Origin: Diphasiastrum complanatum | Taxonomy: Eukaryota; Streptophyta; Lycopodiopsida; Lycopodiales; Lycopodiaceae | Assembly: GCA_029204225.1 (NCBI GenBank) | Contig: CM055112.1 | Span: forward strand, 31,012,934-31,076,933 | Reading direction: 5' to 3' | Length of the DNA: 64,000 nucleotides | Part shown: positions 22,570-34,005 of the stretch, in pieces | Position numbering within the stretch: the first letter of the stretch is position 1 | Layout of the letters: every line of letters begins with the position of its first letter | Program-made: the position numbers and the translations under genes | The notes under the pieces: model-generated | Told to the model about the DNA's origin: nothing | Seen by the model: only the letters and a program-made list of their open reading frames with translations | Databases searched by the model: none

Positions 22570-23600
22570 AGACAGACTCTCAGGCACTCCGGTCGTCCTA
22601 TTGACGCATAAGCTGATATTGTTTCATGAAATTCAAGATTGTTAAAATGTTGTTTCTTGTATGTAATACTTTAGTCCGTAGTAAGATGGGATGGTTTTTG
22701 TCTGCATTTGTTGGCCTTGCCTTGCAAAGACAATACATAATCCTCCTTAATGATTTTGAACAAAATATCAAATATCTATTACAATATTACTTCACTTGTT
22801 TTAACTTCTTAATGTTTCAAAATGAATACATTTGTCGCATTTTAGCAGACTATGAATGATATATTTTGTCCATACATGGGTCAACATGTACTGATATTCT
22901 TAGATGATGTGTTCATCTACATTAAAATGCTTTAAGGAGCATGATGAGAGATTTTTTTGGTTAAGAGTATCTCTTGGAATTAGTTGTAGATTGAATCCTA
23001 TATTCAAATCTAGGGTAGCCAATTAATCTTTCTGATTTCTCTGGTGAATAGATCTAGAAGCAGAGATCTTGGAGAAAAAGTTAGTGGTATGGGACATTAG
23101 TGATTCCAAAGGGAATTTCTCATGTGAGAGTGATCTGTAGACCAATGGTTAGTAATCACTACAATAATGATAATACTAAAGGGTGAATCCATTGATTATT
23201 TGTTTTAGGGTATTTTAGTGAGTTATAAGATATAGATTCAAATCCCAAAGGGTATCTCATTATTTTAAAAATATGGAGGATCTTAACTCTATTTCTCGTT
23301 TTATTGTATCCATACTTTTTAGAAATTTCTTGGATACAAGATATTTAGATTAAGATCCGTATAACTCCTTCCAATGATGGACTATGTGCTGAAGGACTGA
23401 TCATTGGTATATGAAATTTTACTTCCATGTGGATGTGAATACGGCTTAGAATGTATTTGATGATTGATGAATCATAAGATTCTAAACATTTATGGTTGAT
23501 GGATCATAAATAAATACTTAAGATTAGACGATTAAAAAAATGCGGTGATTCCTAAGATGATGAGTAATTCCTAAGAAAATTGTTCTCATTTCTGAATTCT
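22570..23600. other. No recognised content
   Basis: AT-rich non-coding DNA with short frames only. It may include the body of the LTR whose tail is at 23.6-23.8 kb, but I cannot place its start. Confidence 0.4.
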
Positions 23601-23820
23601 ATTGGGGAAAAATACTTACATCAAATGCTTGGAGGCTCCTACCACCAACTCATGTTCACATATGAAGCCAGTCGTAAAGTAAAAGAAGCTTCTAAAGTCA
23701 TTCAAAAATATGAAGTAGATCCAACGTAAATTCAATTCATGCTTGCTTCGACCTGGTTCACGAGTCACGACACGGGCGTCGGGCTTGGTGATCCTTATCG
23801 TGGTATCAGAGTTTGGATTT
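23600..23820 (+). repeat. LTR-like tail followed by a primer site
   Basis: The segment from about 23,620 (AAATGCTTGGAGG...CCACCAACTCATGTTC...) to the ACGACACGGG at about 23,775 matches the reverse complement of about 47,660-47,810 and part of 3,960-4,070. Right after it TGGTATCAGAGTTTGG (23,802) is a good match to the initiator tRNA-Met primer site. I infer the end of an LTR-retrotransposon, pieces of which also lie upstream of two KP4-like copies. Confidence 0.55.
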
Positions 23821-24499
23821 GCATGGATTAGAAGGTGGAGTTACTTTTAGTTTTTCCCTCCATTTTTGGTAGTATCTCCCAGTTTTTTTCATCTTAGTAG
23901 TGGAACTAACCTTTGGAAGTAAGTGGCTTTATTTTATTCATGATTGCTTTTAGCCTAGTGATCAATGTTATGGGATTTCTCCAGGGTTCTCAAAAATGTA
24001 ATTACATAAAGTGAAATTTGAAAAATCTAAGGGTTATTTTTGGTGCCCTGGAATGTTGATAATGTTCATTTTTATGTTCCACCTGCCAGAACCTACCAAA
24101 TAGGTTACCCGTCGGGCTTTACAAAGAGGCCCACCAGGTCTCGCCGCGCTTTACAAAGGAGCCCGCTGGCCCATCGAAATTGTTTATAAAGCCTGGCGGG
24201 TTGTCTTCCTCTCTTGAAATGCCTATAAATACTCATTTTTCATTGTTTTGCTATATATGCAAGATTAGAGCTAGCAAAAGAGAGCTTAGAGCTAGATCCG
24301 CTCTTGTTTGGCCATATAAATCATTGTATATTGCCTTTTGACCTTAGTTTAGTATTTAGAAAGTGTTTATTGCTAGCACAATGTCTCTTTGCTGGGATTG
24401 ATTGTGTCTCAATAAAGACTATTAGTATATGTGTGCTATAGGAGACTCTTGTAAGGCATTTTCTTGGAGCGTGTCTTCCTTTATCATGCGTGATTCAAT

Positions 24500-24745
24500 A
24501 CATCGAAGATCGCTAGTGATCCGTCGACATCTAGGGGAAAATTGGTTCAACCCAAGAAGAAACTTCCTAGGAAGTTACCTAGTCTCAAGTGGCAATTTGC
24601 CAAAAAAATTATTAAATTTATGGATTGGGAGTGTAACTTTTGTCACTTGCAAAAGTCCGGTGGCACTCCTAGAATTAGAGAACATATTTTAGGTGGGGGT
24701 AGCAAATCATCGATCATGAGATGTACTAGTCGTTTGGTCCAATAG
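24500..24745 (+). pseudogene. BED zinc-finger fragment (hAT transposase-like)
   Basis: The frame ending at 24,745 contains WECNFCHLQKSGGTPRIREH followed by a GGG...MRC stretch, the pattern of the BED zinc finger at the N-terminus of plant hAT transposases and their domesticated relatives. Only this finger and a basic lead (QPKKKLPRKLP) remain before a stop. The hAT catalytic and dimerisation domains are absent. It is likely a transposon scrap; a host BED protein exon is possible. Confidence 0.6.
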
Positions 24746-24992
24746 GCGTCGTCTAGGTTGAGAGCTATAATAAACGAAAAAACATAAAAAAAAGAGGTCG
24801 GTCATCAATTAGTACTAGTCATAGTCACAACATGGTTGACTTGATAGATCTTGATGAAGACCCAGTTATAATTAAAGTAGAATCACTATGCTACTATATT
24901 GTGGGTCCTATCTCTCAATAAGGATCAGTTGGCCTCGCCACGAGGCAAGTCGACGAGACACGCGTCCCTCCAATGGCAACCTGGGTCATCCG

Positions 24993-25645
24993 TGTGAAAA
25001 ATTGTCAACTAGTAGTATTTTCCTAACTTGAGATTTTGTAGGCCTATGGCCAAATAAAAGTTAGAGATAGGTTCATACATGTATGTAGAGGCCCAAAGTA
25101 TGTGTACACTACTTTTGAGGTCACATTAATTAGAGGAGGTCGAGTGTGGAGCTCTTCTATTGGCTCATAATTTGGTGCATTCCTATTTGACCAAATTTCT
25201 AGGTATATGGGTGAATCCTATTGGACCCCAATTTTAGCCTATCATAAGACAAGTGGCCAAGAGGCACTATGGCTGCTATAAATAGCCATCTCCACGAGTA
25301 TGTACACATCTCATTTTCATTCTATTGAATGAATGTTATGCTCTTTGAAGGTCCATCTTCTTCTCTCTCACTTTTTTGTTCATATCTTGCATTCTAGCCA
25401 CTAGAATTGTGATTTCTTTGTTGCTATGGCTTCACACGTGTGAAATGCAGGTTGTAGGCTCTGAAGTACGGACAGGGACAGCAAGTTTCTGTTTGTGGAA
25501 GCTTATGATCAGATTTTGATGTTTAGTTGATGTTTAGTATGCTTAACATCACAATTTCTATCATTTTTTCAATCTAGATGTGCATAACTTCCATGGCCAA
25601 GATCTTTATGAAACTTTAGCATCTTTTGGATCTGAGTTTTTCACA
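24993..25645 (+). repeat. Copia A 5' LTR with TATA box and CACACGTGTG palindrome
   Basis: TATA box CTATAAATAG at 25,276-25,285, 283 bases into the LTR. The perfect 14-base palindrome TTCACACGTGTGAA is at 25,431-25,444, about 150 bases downstream of the TATA box, probably in the transcribed part. The CACGTG core is the G-box bound by plant bZIP and bHLH factors. Confidence 0.93.
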
Positions 25646-25657
25646 TGGTATCAGAGC
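25646..25657 (+). other. Copia A primer-binding site
   Basis: TGGTATCAGAGC directly abuts the 5' LTR and is complementary to the 3' end of plant initiator tRNA-Met. Confidence 0.97.
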
Positions 25658-26254
25658 ATTAGGCGGCCAAATGTGCAGGTTTTGCCAGATTTAGAAGAGA
25701 TTTGTGGGCGAGTTTGCTTTTGTAGCATTCCAATCAAGTTTCTAGCTAAAAATCTTGTTGATTTATGTGTAGAAATTGGATCTTTGTGATCAAAACATCA
25801 TTTGTATGCATTTCAATTGAAGTAGGGCGAATTCCCTCTGTACTTATCAGAATAAGGAGACAAAAATTGTTTTGGAAAGAGGGAGATGCAAGATCCAACA
25901 AGATCCTATTAGTTTTCCATTCTAGCATATAGTTTTTTGATTCAATTTCTTGCTTCTTCATGTCAAAAACTTCAAAATTGATGTAACCCTCTGATTTTCA
26001 GTTTGCTGAATGATTCAAGAGTGTATTTCAATCTTAGGAGTGAGGGAAAAGCAAGTATATTGAGGTTTGGTCTTGGTTTGATCAAGAAATCATAAAACTA
26101 GTGGCTAAAATTAAGGAAAAAGTGAGGAAAAGAGAGAAAAAGTAAGGTTTTAGGTTCCAAATCTTTGTGATTTCTTCTTGTGTTTCATTTGTTGATTCAA
26201 GAGAGTGCTTAGTGCATTGGAACAGGTCAAAGATCAGAGATCAATCATTGCAAC

Positions 26255-29200
26255 ATGGCTACAAATGGAGGCTACATGTTGGAAAGCAATGATAGGCTTA
26301 CCTCCCTCAACTATTCTACTTGGAAAGTAAGGATGGAGTCTTTGCTTGAGATGAATGAGTTGATGGATATTGTTGTAGGTGTGGAGGAGAGACCTTTGGC
26401 ACCTCAAGAACAATTGAGGTATGACAAGAGGGCAAAGAAAGCCCTTCACATGATCAAGATGAATGTGACAAATGAGCTTATCAAAGAGGTTGGTAAGTGC
26501 ACATCATCTAGTGAAGCTTGGGAAGCCTTGAAGAAGGTTTATGAATCCAAGTCTACTTCTAGAGTGTTGACTTTAAGAAGGCAAATCTTTTCTTGTATGC
26601 AAAAGAAGAGTGAGAGTGGACATGCTTTTGTTTTGAGAGTTAAAGCATTGAATGATGAGTTAGCATGCATTAATGATGGCATAAATAATGAGGAGCTTGT
26701 TCAAGTGATTCTCAATGGCTTGTTGGATGATCATGCTAATCTTGTTCAAAGTTATGCTATCCAAAAATGTTTACCAAGTGTTGGAGACTTGCAAGAGGTC
26801 TTGTTGGCTGAAGAATTCAGGTTGCAAGCAAGAGTGGGAGCATCTTCTACATCTCAAGGAGGAGAAGAGGAGGCAATGTTCTCTAAAGGCAAGTTCAAGG
26901 GCAAAGGTAAAAGCAATTGGTCTAAAGGGCAAGACCAAGGTGAGCACTCTACTTTTGGCAAAAAGAAGGATAGATCTAAGCTAAAATGTTTCTATTGTGG
27001 AGTCAAAGGGCATTTTGCTAGTGATTGTTTTAAGAAAAAGAGGGATCAAGGGGAAAAGCAAACCAATCTAACTATTGATGAGGGTGGGGATGAGCTTCTT
27101 TCAAATGATGCTTTTGTTATGTCATCTTGCTTGTTGGCTAATCATGGAGACATTGATCCTTGGTGGATTGATAGTGGAGCCACTTCTCATATGACATATC
27201 ATAAAGAGTATTTTTCATCTTTAATGGCATTTGATGGTGATAGGAAGGTAATCTATACCGCAAATGATGGTGAGTGTGCAATCAAGGGGATTGGCACAAT
27301 TCCTATTTCACTTTCTACAAATAGGAATATAGAATTGAAAGATGTTTTGCTCATTCCATCCATTACCAAGAACTTACTTAGTGTAAGCCAAATGCTTGAC
27401 AAAGGATTCAAAGTTGAGTTTGATGGTGATGCTTGCTTGATCAAAAAGGGGTGTAGTATCATTGCAAAAGGGAAAAGGCAAGGGAAATTGTTCAAGCTTG
27501 ATGCATGTGTTGTTGCTAACCAAGTTGGATGCATGGCAAATGAACAAATGTCAATTCAAGAGGTATGGCATAAAAGGATGGGACATCTCAACTACAAGGC
27601 CTTGGAGGTAATAGCCAAAAAGGAGGTAGTAAGGGGACTTCCCAAGTCTCTTACTTGCTTGAATCATGTTTGTGAAGAATGTGCTTTGTCTAAATCACAT
27701 AGATTGCCATATACTAGATCTATATCTAGATCTAAGATGCCTTTTTCTCTCTTGCATTCGGATATTCATGGTGTTACTACAATTAGCAATGGAGGTGCTA
27801 AGATGTATGTAACTTTCATTGATGATTTTAGTAGATTTTGTTGGGTTTATCTACTAAAGAGCAAGGATGAGGTGTTTGATGTGTTTGTCAAGTTCAAAGT
27901 TGCTATTGAGACTCAATTTACAACCAAAATCAAATGCTTGAGGAGCGACAATGGTGGTGAATACATTTCTAACAAATTCAAAGCCTTTTGCGATGAGCAT
28001 GGGATCAAGAGGGAGTACACATGTCCAAGAACACCACAACAAAATGGAGTGGCCGAGAGGAAGAATAGAACCTTGTGTGAGAGTGCAAAGGCAATGAGAT
28101 TGAATGCTAATCTTCCTAAACCTTTTTGGAGTGATGCTTTGTTGTGTGCAAATTTCCTATGCAATAGATGGCCAAGTGTTGTATTGGAAGGAAAAACCCC
28201 TTTTGAAGCTTTGTTTGGTACGAAGCCTAATGTCAAGTTTCTAAGAACTTTTGGATGCATTTGCTACTTCAACATTACTCTTGATGATAGAACTAAGGAG
28301 GATCCATCTTCAAGAAAGGGCATTTTTGTTGGTTATAGTGAAGTAAGCAAAGCATATAGGATTTATGTTCCTTCAATCAAGAAAGTGTTCACAAGTAGGG
28401 ATGTCATTTTTGATGAAAGTAACATTCCAAAAGTTGTTTCAAGTGATGATGGTGTTGTTGCAACTAATGTGCTTGATGACAATGGAGTTGATGACACATT
28501 GGATGTGGATGTTGAAGAAGCCTCTTCAAGTCAAATTCCAAGGAGAACTCCAAGGCATAAAGTGAAACCCTCAAGGCTCACTTATGATGGCAAAGGTAAG
28601 CAAGTGGTGGATGGATCCAACTATGCTTTCCTAACTTCTTTTGATGTACCTTCATGTGTAGATGAAGCAAGGCAAGAAGAGGAATGGATCCAAGCAATGG
28701 ATCTTGAGTTTGAAGCACTTATAAAGAACAACACATGGAGATTGGTGGAGCTTCCAAAGGGCAAAAGTGCAATTGGATGCAAATGGATCTTCAAGGTAAA
28801 GACAAATCAAGATGGATCTATCAACAAGTTGAAGGCAAGGTTGGTGGCTAAAGGTTATGCTCAAGAGCATGGCATTGACTATGAGGAAACCTTTGCACCC
28901 GTGGCAAAGATGGTGAGCATAAGAGTAATCATTTCCCTTGCAACTCTTTATGGATGGGATCTTTGGCAATTAGACATTTCTAATGCTTTCTTGAATGGTG
29001 ATCTTGAAGAGGAAGTCTACATGGAGCAACCCGAGAGCTATGTTTCTCATAGCAAGCCTAATCATGTGTGTTTTCTACAAAAAAGTTTGTATGGTCTTAA
29101 GCAAGCACCAAGGAGTTGGTATGCTAGGCTTAACTCTTTCCTACTTTCTCAAAACTTCACTATGAGTGAGTATGATCATTCACTTTACTTTAGAATTAGT

Positions 29201-30205
29201 GCTAATGATGTTACAATCCTTCTAATTTATGTGGATGACATTATTTTAAGTGGAGGGAACAAGGAAGATATAGAAGATATCAAGAAAGCACTAAAAAAGG
29301 AATTTGAAGTGCATGATCTTGGTCTTTTGAGCTATATCTTAGGAATAGAAGTAATTAGAACTTCTCAAATCACTTTTATTTCACAAGAGAAGTATGCTAT
29401 TTCTATTCTCAATAGATTTCATATGGTAGATGCAAATCCTATTGATACACCTATGGAATCACATGTAAAGCTAACTATAAGAGGTAATGAAAGATCCTTC
29501 GAGGACATTACTCTCTATAGGAAGCTAATAGGTTCTCTTATATATCTAACCATCACAAGACCTGATTTATCTTATTGTGTTGGTAGATTAAGCCAATTCA
29601 TGCAAGATCCTAGCATAGAACATTGGAAACCAGGAAAGAGGATCTTGAGATACATCTCGGGAACAAAAGATTTTGGCATTGTTTATAGAGGCTCATCACC
29701 TAACTTATTTGGTTTTTCAGATTCAGATTTTGCAGGAGACCTTATGGATAGAAAATCCATAAATGCACATGCTATTTTCATAGGTGATGGAGCTATCTCA
29801 TGGATGTCGAAGAAACAAGCAACTATATCACTTTCTTCTAGTGAGGCCGAGTACAAAGCTTTGACATCATGCACAAAGGAGATGGTGTGGATCAAGAGGA
29901 TGATTATGGAGCTTCATTTGCTGGATTTTTCAGAGAGTCCAATCATCTTTTGTGACAACCTTTCAGCCCAAAGTCTAGCAAGCAATCCGGTTTTCCATGC
30001 AAGGAGCAAACATATCGAGGTGGCTTACCATTTTGTGAGAGAACAAGTGTTGGCAAAAGAGATCAAGCTTGAACATGTCCCATCAAAGGAATGTGTGGCT
30101 GATATCTTTACCAAAGCATTGGGAAAGGACTTATTTTTCAAGCATAGAACAAGTCTTGGTGTACTTTCTAAATCTATGCTAAAACTAGTTGAAGAGGGAG
30201 TGTGA
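26255..30205 (+). CDS. Copia Gag-Pol polyprotein, intact
   Basis: 1316 residues, no interruption. Gag (UBN2-type) occupies about 20-200; the CCHC zinc knuckle CFYCGVKGHFASDC is at 245-258. The aspartic protease motif WWIDSGATSHM has its catalytic Asp at 306. The integrase zinc region has H439, H444, C473 and C476. The integrase core is D503, D565 and E601, a D-D-35-E spacing. Reverse transcriptase (RVT_2) has YVDD at 992-995. RNase H acidic residues are about D1156, E1197 and D1234. All expected catalytic residues are present. The first ATG is used, about 600 bases after the primer site. The stop codon TGA lies inside the first bases of the 3' LTR. Full length and domain order are normal for Ty1/Copia; a single fused frame is usual in plants. 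Confidence 0.97.
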   Translation: MATNGGYMLESNDRLTSLNYSTWKVRMESLLEMNELMDIVVGVEERPLAPQEQLRYDKRAKKALHMIKMNVTNELIKEVGKCTSSSEAWEALKKVYESKSTSRVLTLRRQIFSCMQKKSESGHAFVLRVKALNDELACINDGINNEELVQVILNGLLDDHANLVQSYAIQKCLPSVGDLQEVLLAEEFRLQARVGASSTSQGGEEEAMFSKGKFKGKGKSNWSKGQDQGEHSTFGKKKDRSKLKCFYCGVKGHFASDCFKKKRDQGEKQTNLTIDEGGDELLSNDAFVMSSCLLANHGDIDPWWIDSGATSHMTYHKEYFSSLMAFDGDRKVIYTANDGECAIKGIGTIPISLSTNRNIELKDVLLIPSITKNLLSVSQMLDKGFKVEFDGDACLIKKGCSIIAKGKRQGKLFKLDACVVANQVGCMANEQMSIQEVWHKRMGHLNYKALEVIAKKEVVRGLPKSLTCLNHVCEECALSKSHRLPYTRSISRSKMPFSLLHSDIHGVTTISNGGAKMYVTFIDDFSRFCWVYLLKSKDEVFDVFVKFKVAIETQFTTKIKCLRSDNGGEYISNKFKAFCDEHGIKREYTCPRTPQQNGVAERKNRTLCESAKAMRLNANLPKPFWSDALLCANFLCNRWPSVVLEGKTPFEALFGTKPNVKFLRTFGCICYFNITLDDRTKEDPSSRKGIFVGYSEVSKAYRIYVPSIKKVFTSRDVIFDESNIPKVVSSDDGVVATNVLDDNGVDDTLDVDVEEASSSQIPRRTPRHKVKPSRLTYDGKGKQVVDGSNYAFLTSFDVPSCVDEARQEEEWIQAMDLEFEALIKNNTWRLVELPKGKSAIGCKWIFKVKTNQDGSINKLKARLVAKGYAQEHGIDYEETFAPVAKMVSIRVIISLATLYGWDLWQLDISNAFLNGDLEEEVYMEQPESYVSHSKPNHVCFLQKSLYGLKQAPRSWYARLNSFLLSQNFTMSEYDHSLYFRISANDVTILLIYVDDIILSGGNKEDIEDIKKALKKEFEVHDLGLLSYILGIEVIRTSQITFISQEKYAISILNRFHMVDANPIDTPMESHVKLTIRGNERSFEDITLYRKLIGSLIYLTITRPDLSYCVGRLSQFMQDPSIEHWKPGKRILRYISGTKDFGIVYRGSSPNLFGFSDSDFAGDLMDRKSINAHAIFIGDGAISWMSKKQATISLSSSEAEYKALTSCTKEMVWIKRMIMELHLLDFSESPIIFCDNLSAQSLASNPVFHARSKHIEVAYHFVREQVLAKEIKLEHVPSKECVADIFTKALGKDLFFKHRTSLGVLSKSMLKLVEEGV
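30191..30200 (+). other. Copia A polypurine tract
   Basis: GAAGAGGGAG immediately before the 3' LTR. It also encodes the final Glu-Glu-Gly of the polyprotein, so coding sequence and replication signal overlap. Confidence 0.9.
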
Positions 30206-30853
30206 AAAATTGTCAACTAGTAGTATTTTCCTAACTTGAGATTTTGTAGGCCTATGGCCAAATAAAAGTTAGAGATAGGTTCATACATGTATGTAGAGGC
30301 CCAAAGTATGTGTACACTACTTTTGAGGTCACATTAATTAGAGGAGGTCGAGTGTGGAGCTCTTCTATTGGCTCATAATTTGGTGCATTCCTATTTGACC
30401 AAATTTCTAGGTATATGGGTGAATCCTATTGGACCCCAATTTTAGCCTATCATAAGACAAGTGGCCAAGAGGCACTATGGCTGCTATAAATAGCCATCTC
30501 CACGAGTATGTACACATCTCATTTTCATTCTATTGAATGAATGTTATGCTCTTTGAAGGTCCATCTTCTTCTCTCTCACTTTTTTGTTCATATCTTGCAT
30601 TCTAGCCACTAGAATTGTGATTTCTTTGTTGCTATGGCTTCACACGTGTGAAATGCAGGTTGTAGGCTCTGAAGTACGGACAGGGACAGCAAGTTTCTGT
30701 TTGTGGAAGCTTATGATCAGATTTTGATGTTTAGTTGATGTTTAGTATGCTTAACATCACAATTTCTATCATTTTTTCAATCTAGATGTGCATAACTTCC
30801 ATGGCCAAGATCTTTATGAAACTTTAGCATCTTTTGGATCTGAGTTTTTCACA
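30201..30853 (+). repeat. Copia A 3' LTR
   Basis: 653 bp, apparently identical to the 5' LTR; TATA at 30,484-30,493. Followed by target duplication ATCCG. Confidence 0.97.
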
Positions 30854-30858
30854 ATCCG

Positions 30859-31020
30859 TGGGTTGCCTGAGTGAACAACTATATGTACAGTGTAATTTCA
30901 TTTTGAGAAATACAGTTGCTATGTGAGCTTGCTATGGAGAGTGTTTTATGTCTGTGTTACTGTGTAGCATAATCTGTGTTCCCGTTCGAAGCAATTTTTA
31001 AGTTGGCATCAGAGTCGTAC
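30859..31020 (+). repeat. Tail of an older LTR with decayed primer site
   Basis: About 140 bases end in CAATTTTTAAG, followed by TTGGCATCAGAGTCGTAC (about 31,003), a primer-site match to initiator tRNA-Met with one base changed. Copia A inserted just upstream. The matching Copia RT debris at 32.1 kb on the same strand may belong to this older element. Confidence 0.5.
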
Positions 31021-32100
31021 AAGGAGTGTACACAGTACAACGTCGCCATTGAAGAGAGCTTCGAGATAACAGTCTTCTGAGAGTTCGGGGTTTACAGTGG
31101 GTTGAAAAAAGGAAAGTCACGGATCATTCTCTGTACTTGACGGAATTGAACACTATAAATTGCTACCTAGAACTATATGGAAGAGGCCGAGTGATTGCTA
31201 GGAGGGCAGGGTTAGCCATGGAGTAGACTATGAGCAATTGTACCTTTCTTAAAAGCTATGGAAAAATGCCAGCTAGGATTTGCAGGCAGAAAAATGGAAG
31301 GCTTTCTCTGTAGGAGGCTGTTTCAGGATCTATAAGAAGCTGGAGGCAGGCATTCTGGTAGGGCAACGCAACTCCCAAGTGGCCACAGATCGCCACGAGC
31401 TACAGGAGGAGAAATTTTCTCTCTTGTTATGGAGAGTTTTGTGAGTTAGGGTTTTTTTGGAGGCAAAACCACTAATATCTCTCTGTACAAAACGTTTTTG
31501 GGAGCTATAAATCCATGCAGCAGTAGGCCGACTGAGCTTAGAAAAGGTTGTGGACGCACGTCAGAGAAAGCATTGGATCATTCTAAGGAGGGCGACCATC
31601 GCTGAGAAGGAGCAGACAAGGAGGAAGGAGGTGCTCGGGGCAGCACCGCGCAGCCAGTGCAAGGGAGCTTGTGCGTCTAGAAGGCCGTAGCGACCATACG
31701 AGCACGGTTCAATGCCCAAATGTAGTTTGAACCTTTGGATAAGGTGTCAGATGCATCGACAGTCCAGAACTTGTGATGGGAGAGAAACGTGGACCACAAG
31801 ATTTGGTTAAGCCATTGGATGGGCTTTGAAGGGACCCATGAAGATCTGAAGGGCCAGAAATAGAGTTCTTCATTAAAAATTCTCAAAGAGAAAGTTGAGT
31901 TGGGTCCCAAGTTCATGAAAGGTAAAGTTTCTTCACTCTGAAAAAATACTTCAAAAACTAGAAAAGTCACTATTTTTGGGTCCTTTGTCCGTTTTGACCC
32001 AAACGAAAGGCTATAACCTCCAAACGAAGGGCACTTGGACTGTACCTACAAGTAAGTTATAGCAAGTTCAAAGGGGATGGTGAGAACACATTCTAATCCA
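31021..32100. other. Unassigned, possibly decayed Copia interior
   Basis: Lies between an LTR/primer-site remnant and a Copia RT fragment on the same strand, so it could be a rotted gag region, but no motif survives that I can name. Confidence 0.35.
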
Positions 32101-32577
32101 AATCTGTATGTCTTATGCTTTGATGGTATGGTTGCTTTGATTGTTCTTTATGTTGATGACTTGATTATTACGGGAAATAAATAAGAGATGATAGACATGA
32201 TCAAGAAAGACCTCATGGAACAATTTGAGGTGACAGGTCTCAGCCTGATGCATTATTGCCTTGGAGTAGAAGTATGGCAAAAAGGACACAAACTGGGTTT
32301 AACACAGGTGAAGTATGTCAAAGAGTTGCTGCACAGGTTTAGGTTGCAAGATTGCAAACCAGTGAATACTCCTATTGAGACAGGTAAAAAGCTTTCTAAG
32401 CTTGATGAGTCACAGTCATTAGATGCTACGCTGTATAGATTTACCTTACCACGACTAGACCAGATATATGCTATGCTATTGGTATTGTAAGTCACTTTAT
32501 GGCAGCACCTACGGAAAAGCATTGGAAGACAGCTAAGCGCATTTTGCGTTATGTAAAAGGCACTTCAGATTATGGCT
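32100..32577 (+). pseudogene. Copia reverse transcriptase fragment
   Basis: The frames give the YVDDLIITG block, then MIKKDLMEQFEVTGL...YCLGVEVWQ, LTQVKYVKELLHRF and NTPIETG, and finally [20 protein letters not shown]-like codons in another frame. These are the C-terminal half of a Copia RT. A stop follows ITGNK and frames shift after about 32,440. It ends abruptly at about 32,577, where CACTA sequence in the opposite orientation begins. Confidence 0.85.
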
Positions 32578-33626
32578 GACGTGCTTGCCTCCTCAAACTC
32601 GTCTCGATATAAGATGCAATCATTGGGACATGCATGAATACTCTTGTAATTCATGTCGACCGCAGATAGCATTTTCTTGGCTTCTTGTCGAGATGCTGCC
32701 ATGGTGTTATTTGTAGACAACATTTTTCTGAGCAAACTGCAACAAAATATATATTTACATAATTAGTTATATATAGTTTCTCACAACGCATGAAAAAATA
32801 AAATGAGATGAGATCAGCTTGTCTATAACACACAAGAAGCTCACAAGCTTAGCCAAACAACTCCGTGATGGTCACATTTAATCACCCGTATTTAGTTTGC
32901 AAGTTCAAAAGTAACAAACAAGCTCGCAACTTTGACATTTGTCCACCCTTATACAAAGGAGTGGATGCCAAGACACACACCATCTGTTCTTCTCTTGTCA
33001 ATGTGGCCTCGGATGGGTGGTGAAGAATGCATCCTTCATGTCATCCATGTCCCCCTCGTGATCATGCGCTGCTGTGAATGACATATCCTCGTGTACTGTG
33101 TCTCCTTGGGATATATCTTCGTGCAAGTCCACGGGTGGTGTATGTGAGGAAAAGTGGTGTCTGAATCTAATAGATTGCATGGAAACATCTGGTTGAATTC
33201 TCTGATACTCATGTTAGTGTGAGTCATCATCCTACACAATACAAGTGCAACAACAGTCAAGAATAACATAATATTCCTCCAATCGTGAAGACCGCCAAAT
33301 AATATACATGGTAAGGGTGTGTGCAATCATGTTTTTTAGCAATACAAAGTGCTTTGCAAATTAGAACTCACCAAAGAACCGACATCGGGCCGCACAAGTA
33401 ATGACTCTCTCTCAATTTGTCCATACATGTGAACGTGTGATATAGTAGTACGTCGCTCTTGTCGTAGTGCATACTTACATTGTGTACATGGGCATGGTAT
33501 TCTCTGGTATAGCCAAGCCTCTGATCCAATATGTGATGGTCCTGCCTCTTCATCTGAAGAGAGGAACATGAACTCGTCATTTGCATCAGTGCACCTTGAT
33601 GGTTGACAACTATGGATGGAACACAA
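32578..33626 (-). pseudogene. CACTA transposase N-terminal remnant
   Basis: On the minus strand, from 33,626 leftwards, the frames read RIPCPCTQCKYALRQERR (the transposase-associated zinc-ribbon-like domain), then an acidic HEGDMDDMKDAFF linker, and finally ASRQEAKKMLSAVDMNYKSI and HACPNDCILYRDEFEEA. These are in the order found at the start of plant TNP2 transposases. Frames are interrupted and intron-like gaps remain. The junction with Copia RT debris at 32,577 is sharp. Confidence 0.8.
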
Positions 33627-33937
33627 AATTAGATATGACTAGCAATACATAAAACAAACCAATTGAATGCACTGAGATGAATATGAGACATGTTTATAAT
33701 TACTAATTTTGAGTCTAGTGCAACTGGTCTCTTGAATTTAGCAATACAAGATAAATTAGACCAAATTTTGTGACAAACAATATTGTTCAACCCTAGCTTA
33801 TAATTAGTTGTATGACACTTACTTGTATGTTAGAACTTTGTCATAAATATGATTGTGATCTATGGCCCTGGCGGTTCCAAGCATCTCGATGATGTATAAA
33901 TTTAAGATAGGTCTAATTAAATCTCTACTCATTACTT

Positions 33938-34005
33938 GTAACAAGGCCAACTGCAATCTTGTGATCCATGCTCATTGTTTATGACAAGACCAACTGCAAT
34001 CTTGT
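33938..34005. repeat. 44-bp tandem duplication
   Basis: CCAACTGCAATCTTGTGA occurs twice, at about 33,946 and 33,990, each preceded by an ACAAGR segment. It sits directly before the hairpin at 34,006. Confidence 0.65.

Larger units (their letters stand above)
24993..30853 (+). mobile_element. Intact, very young Copia retrotransposon (element A)
   Basis: Both 653-bp LTRs (24,993-25,645 and 30,201-30,853) begin TGTGAAAAATTG and end TTCACA. Comparing them base by base I found no difference. The target duplication ATCCG is at 24,988-24,992 and 30,854-30,858. A perfect primer site, a polypurine tract and a single open 1316-codon Gag-Pol are present. The identity of the LTRs and the open frame indicate insertion very recently in evolutionary terms. 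It landed in what looks like the end of an older LTR (30,859-31,002). Confidence 0.97.
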
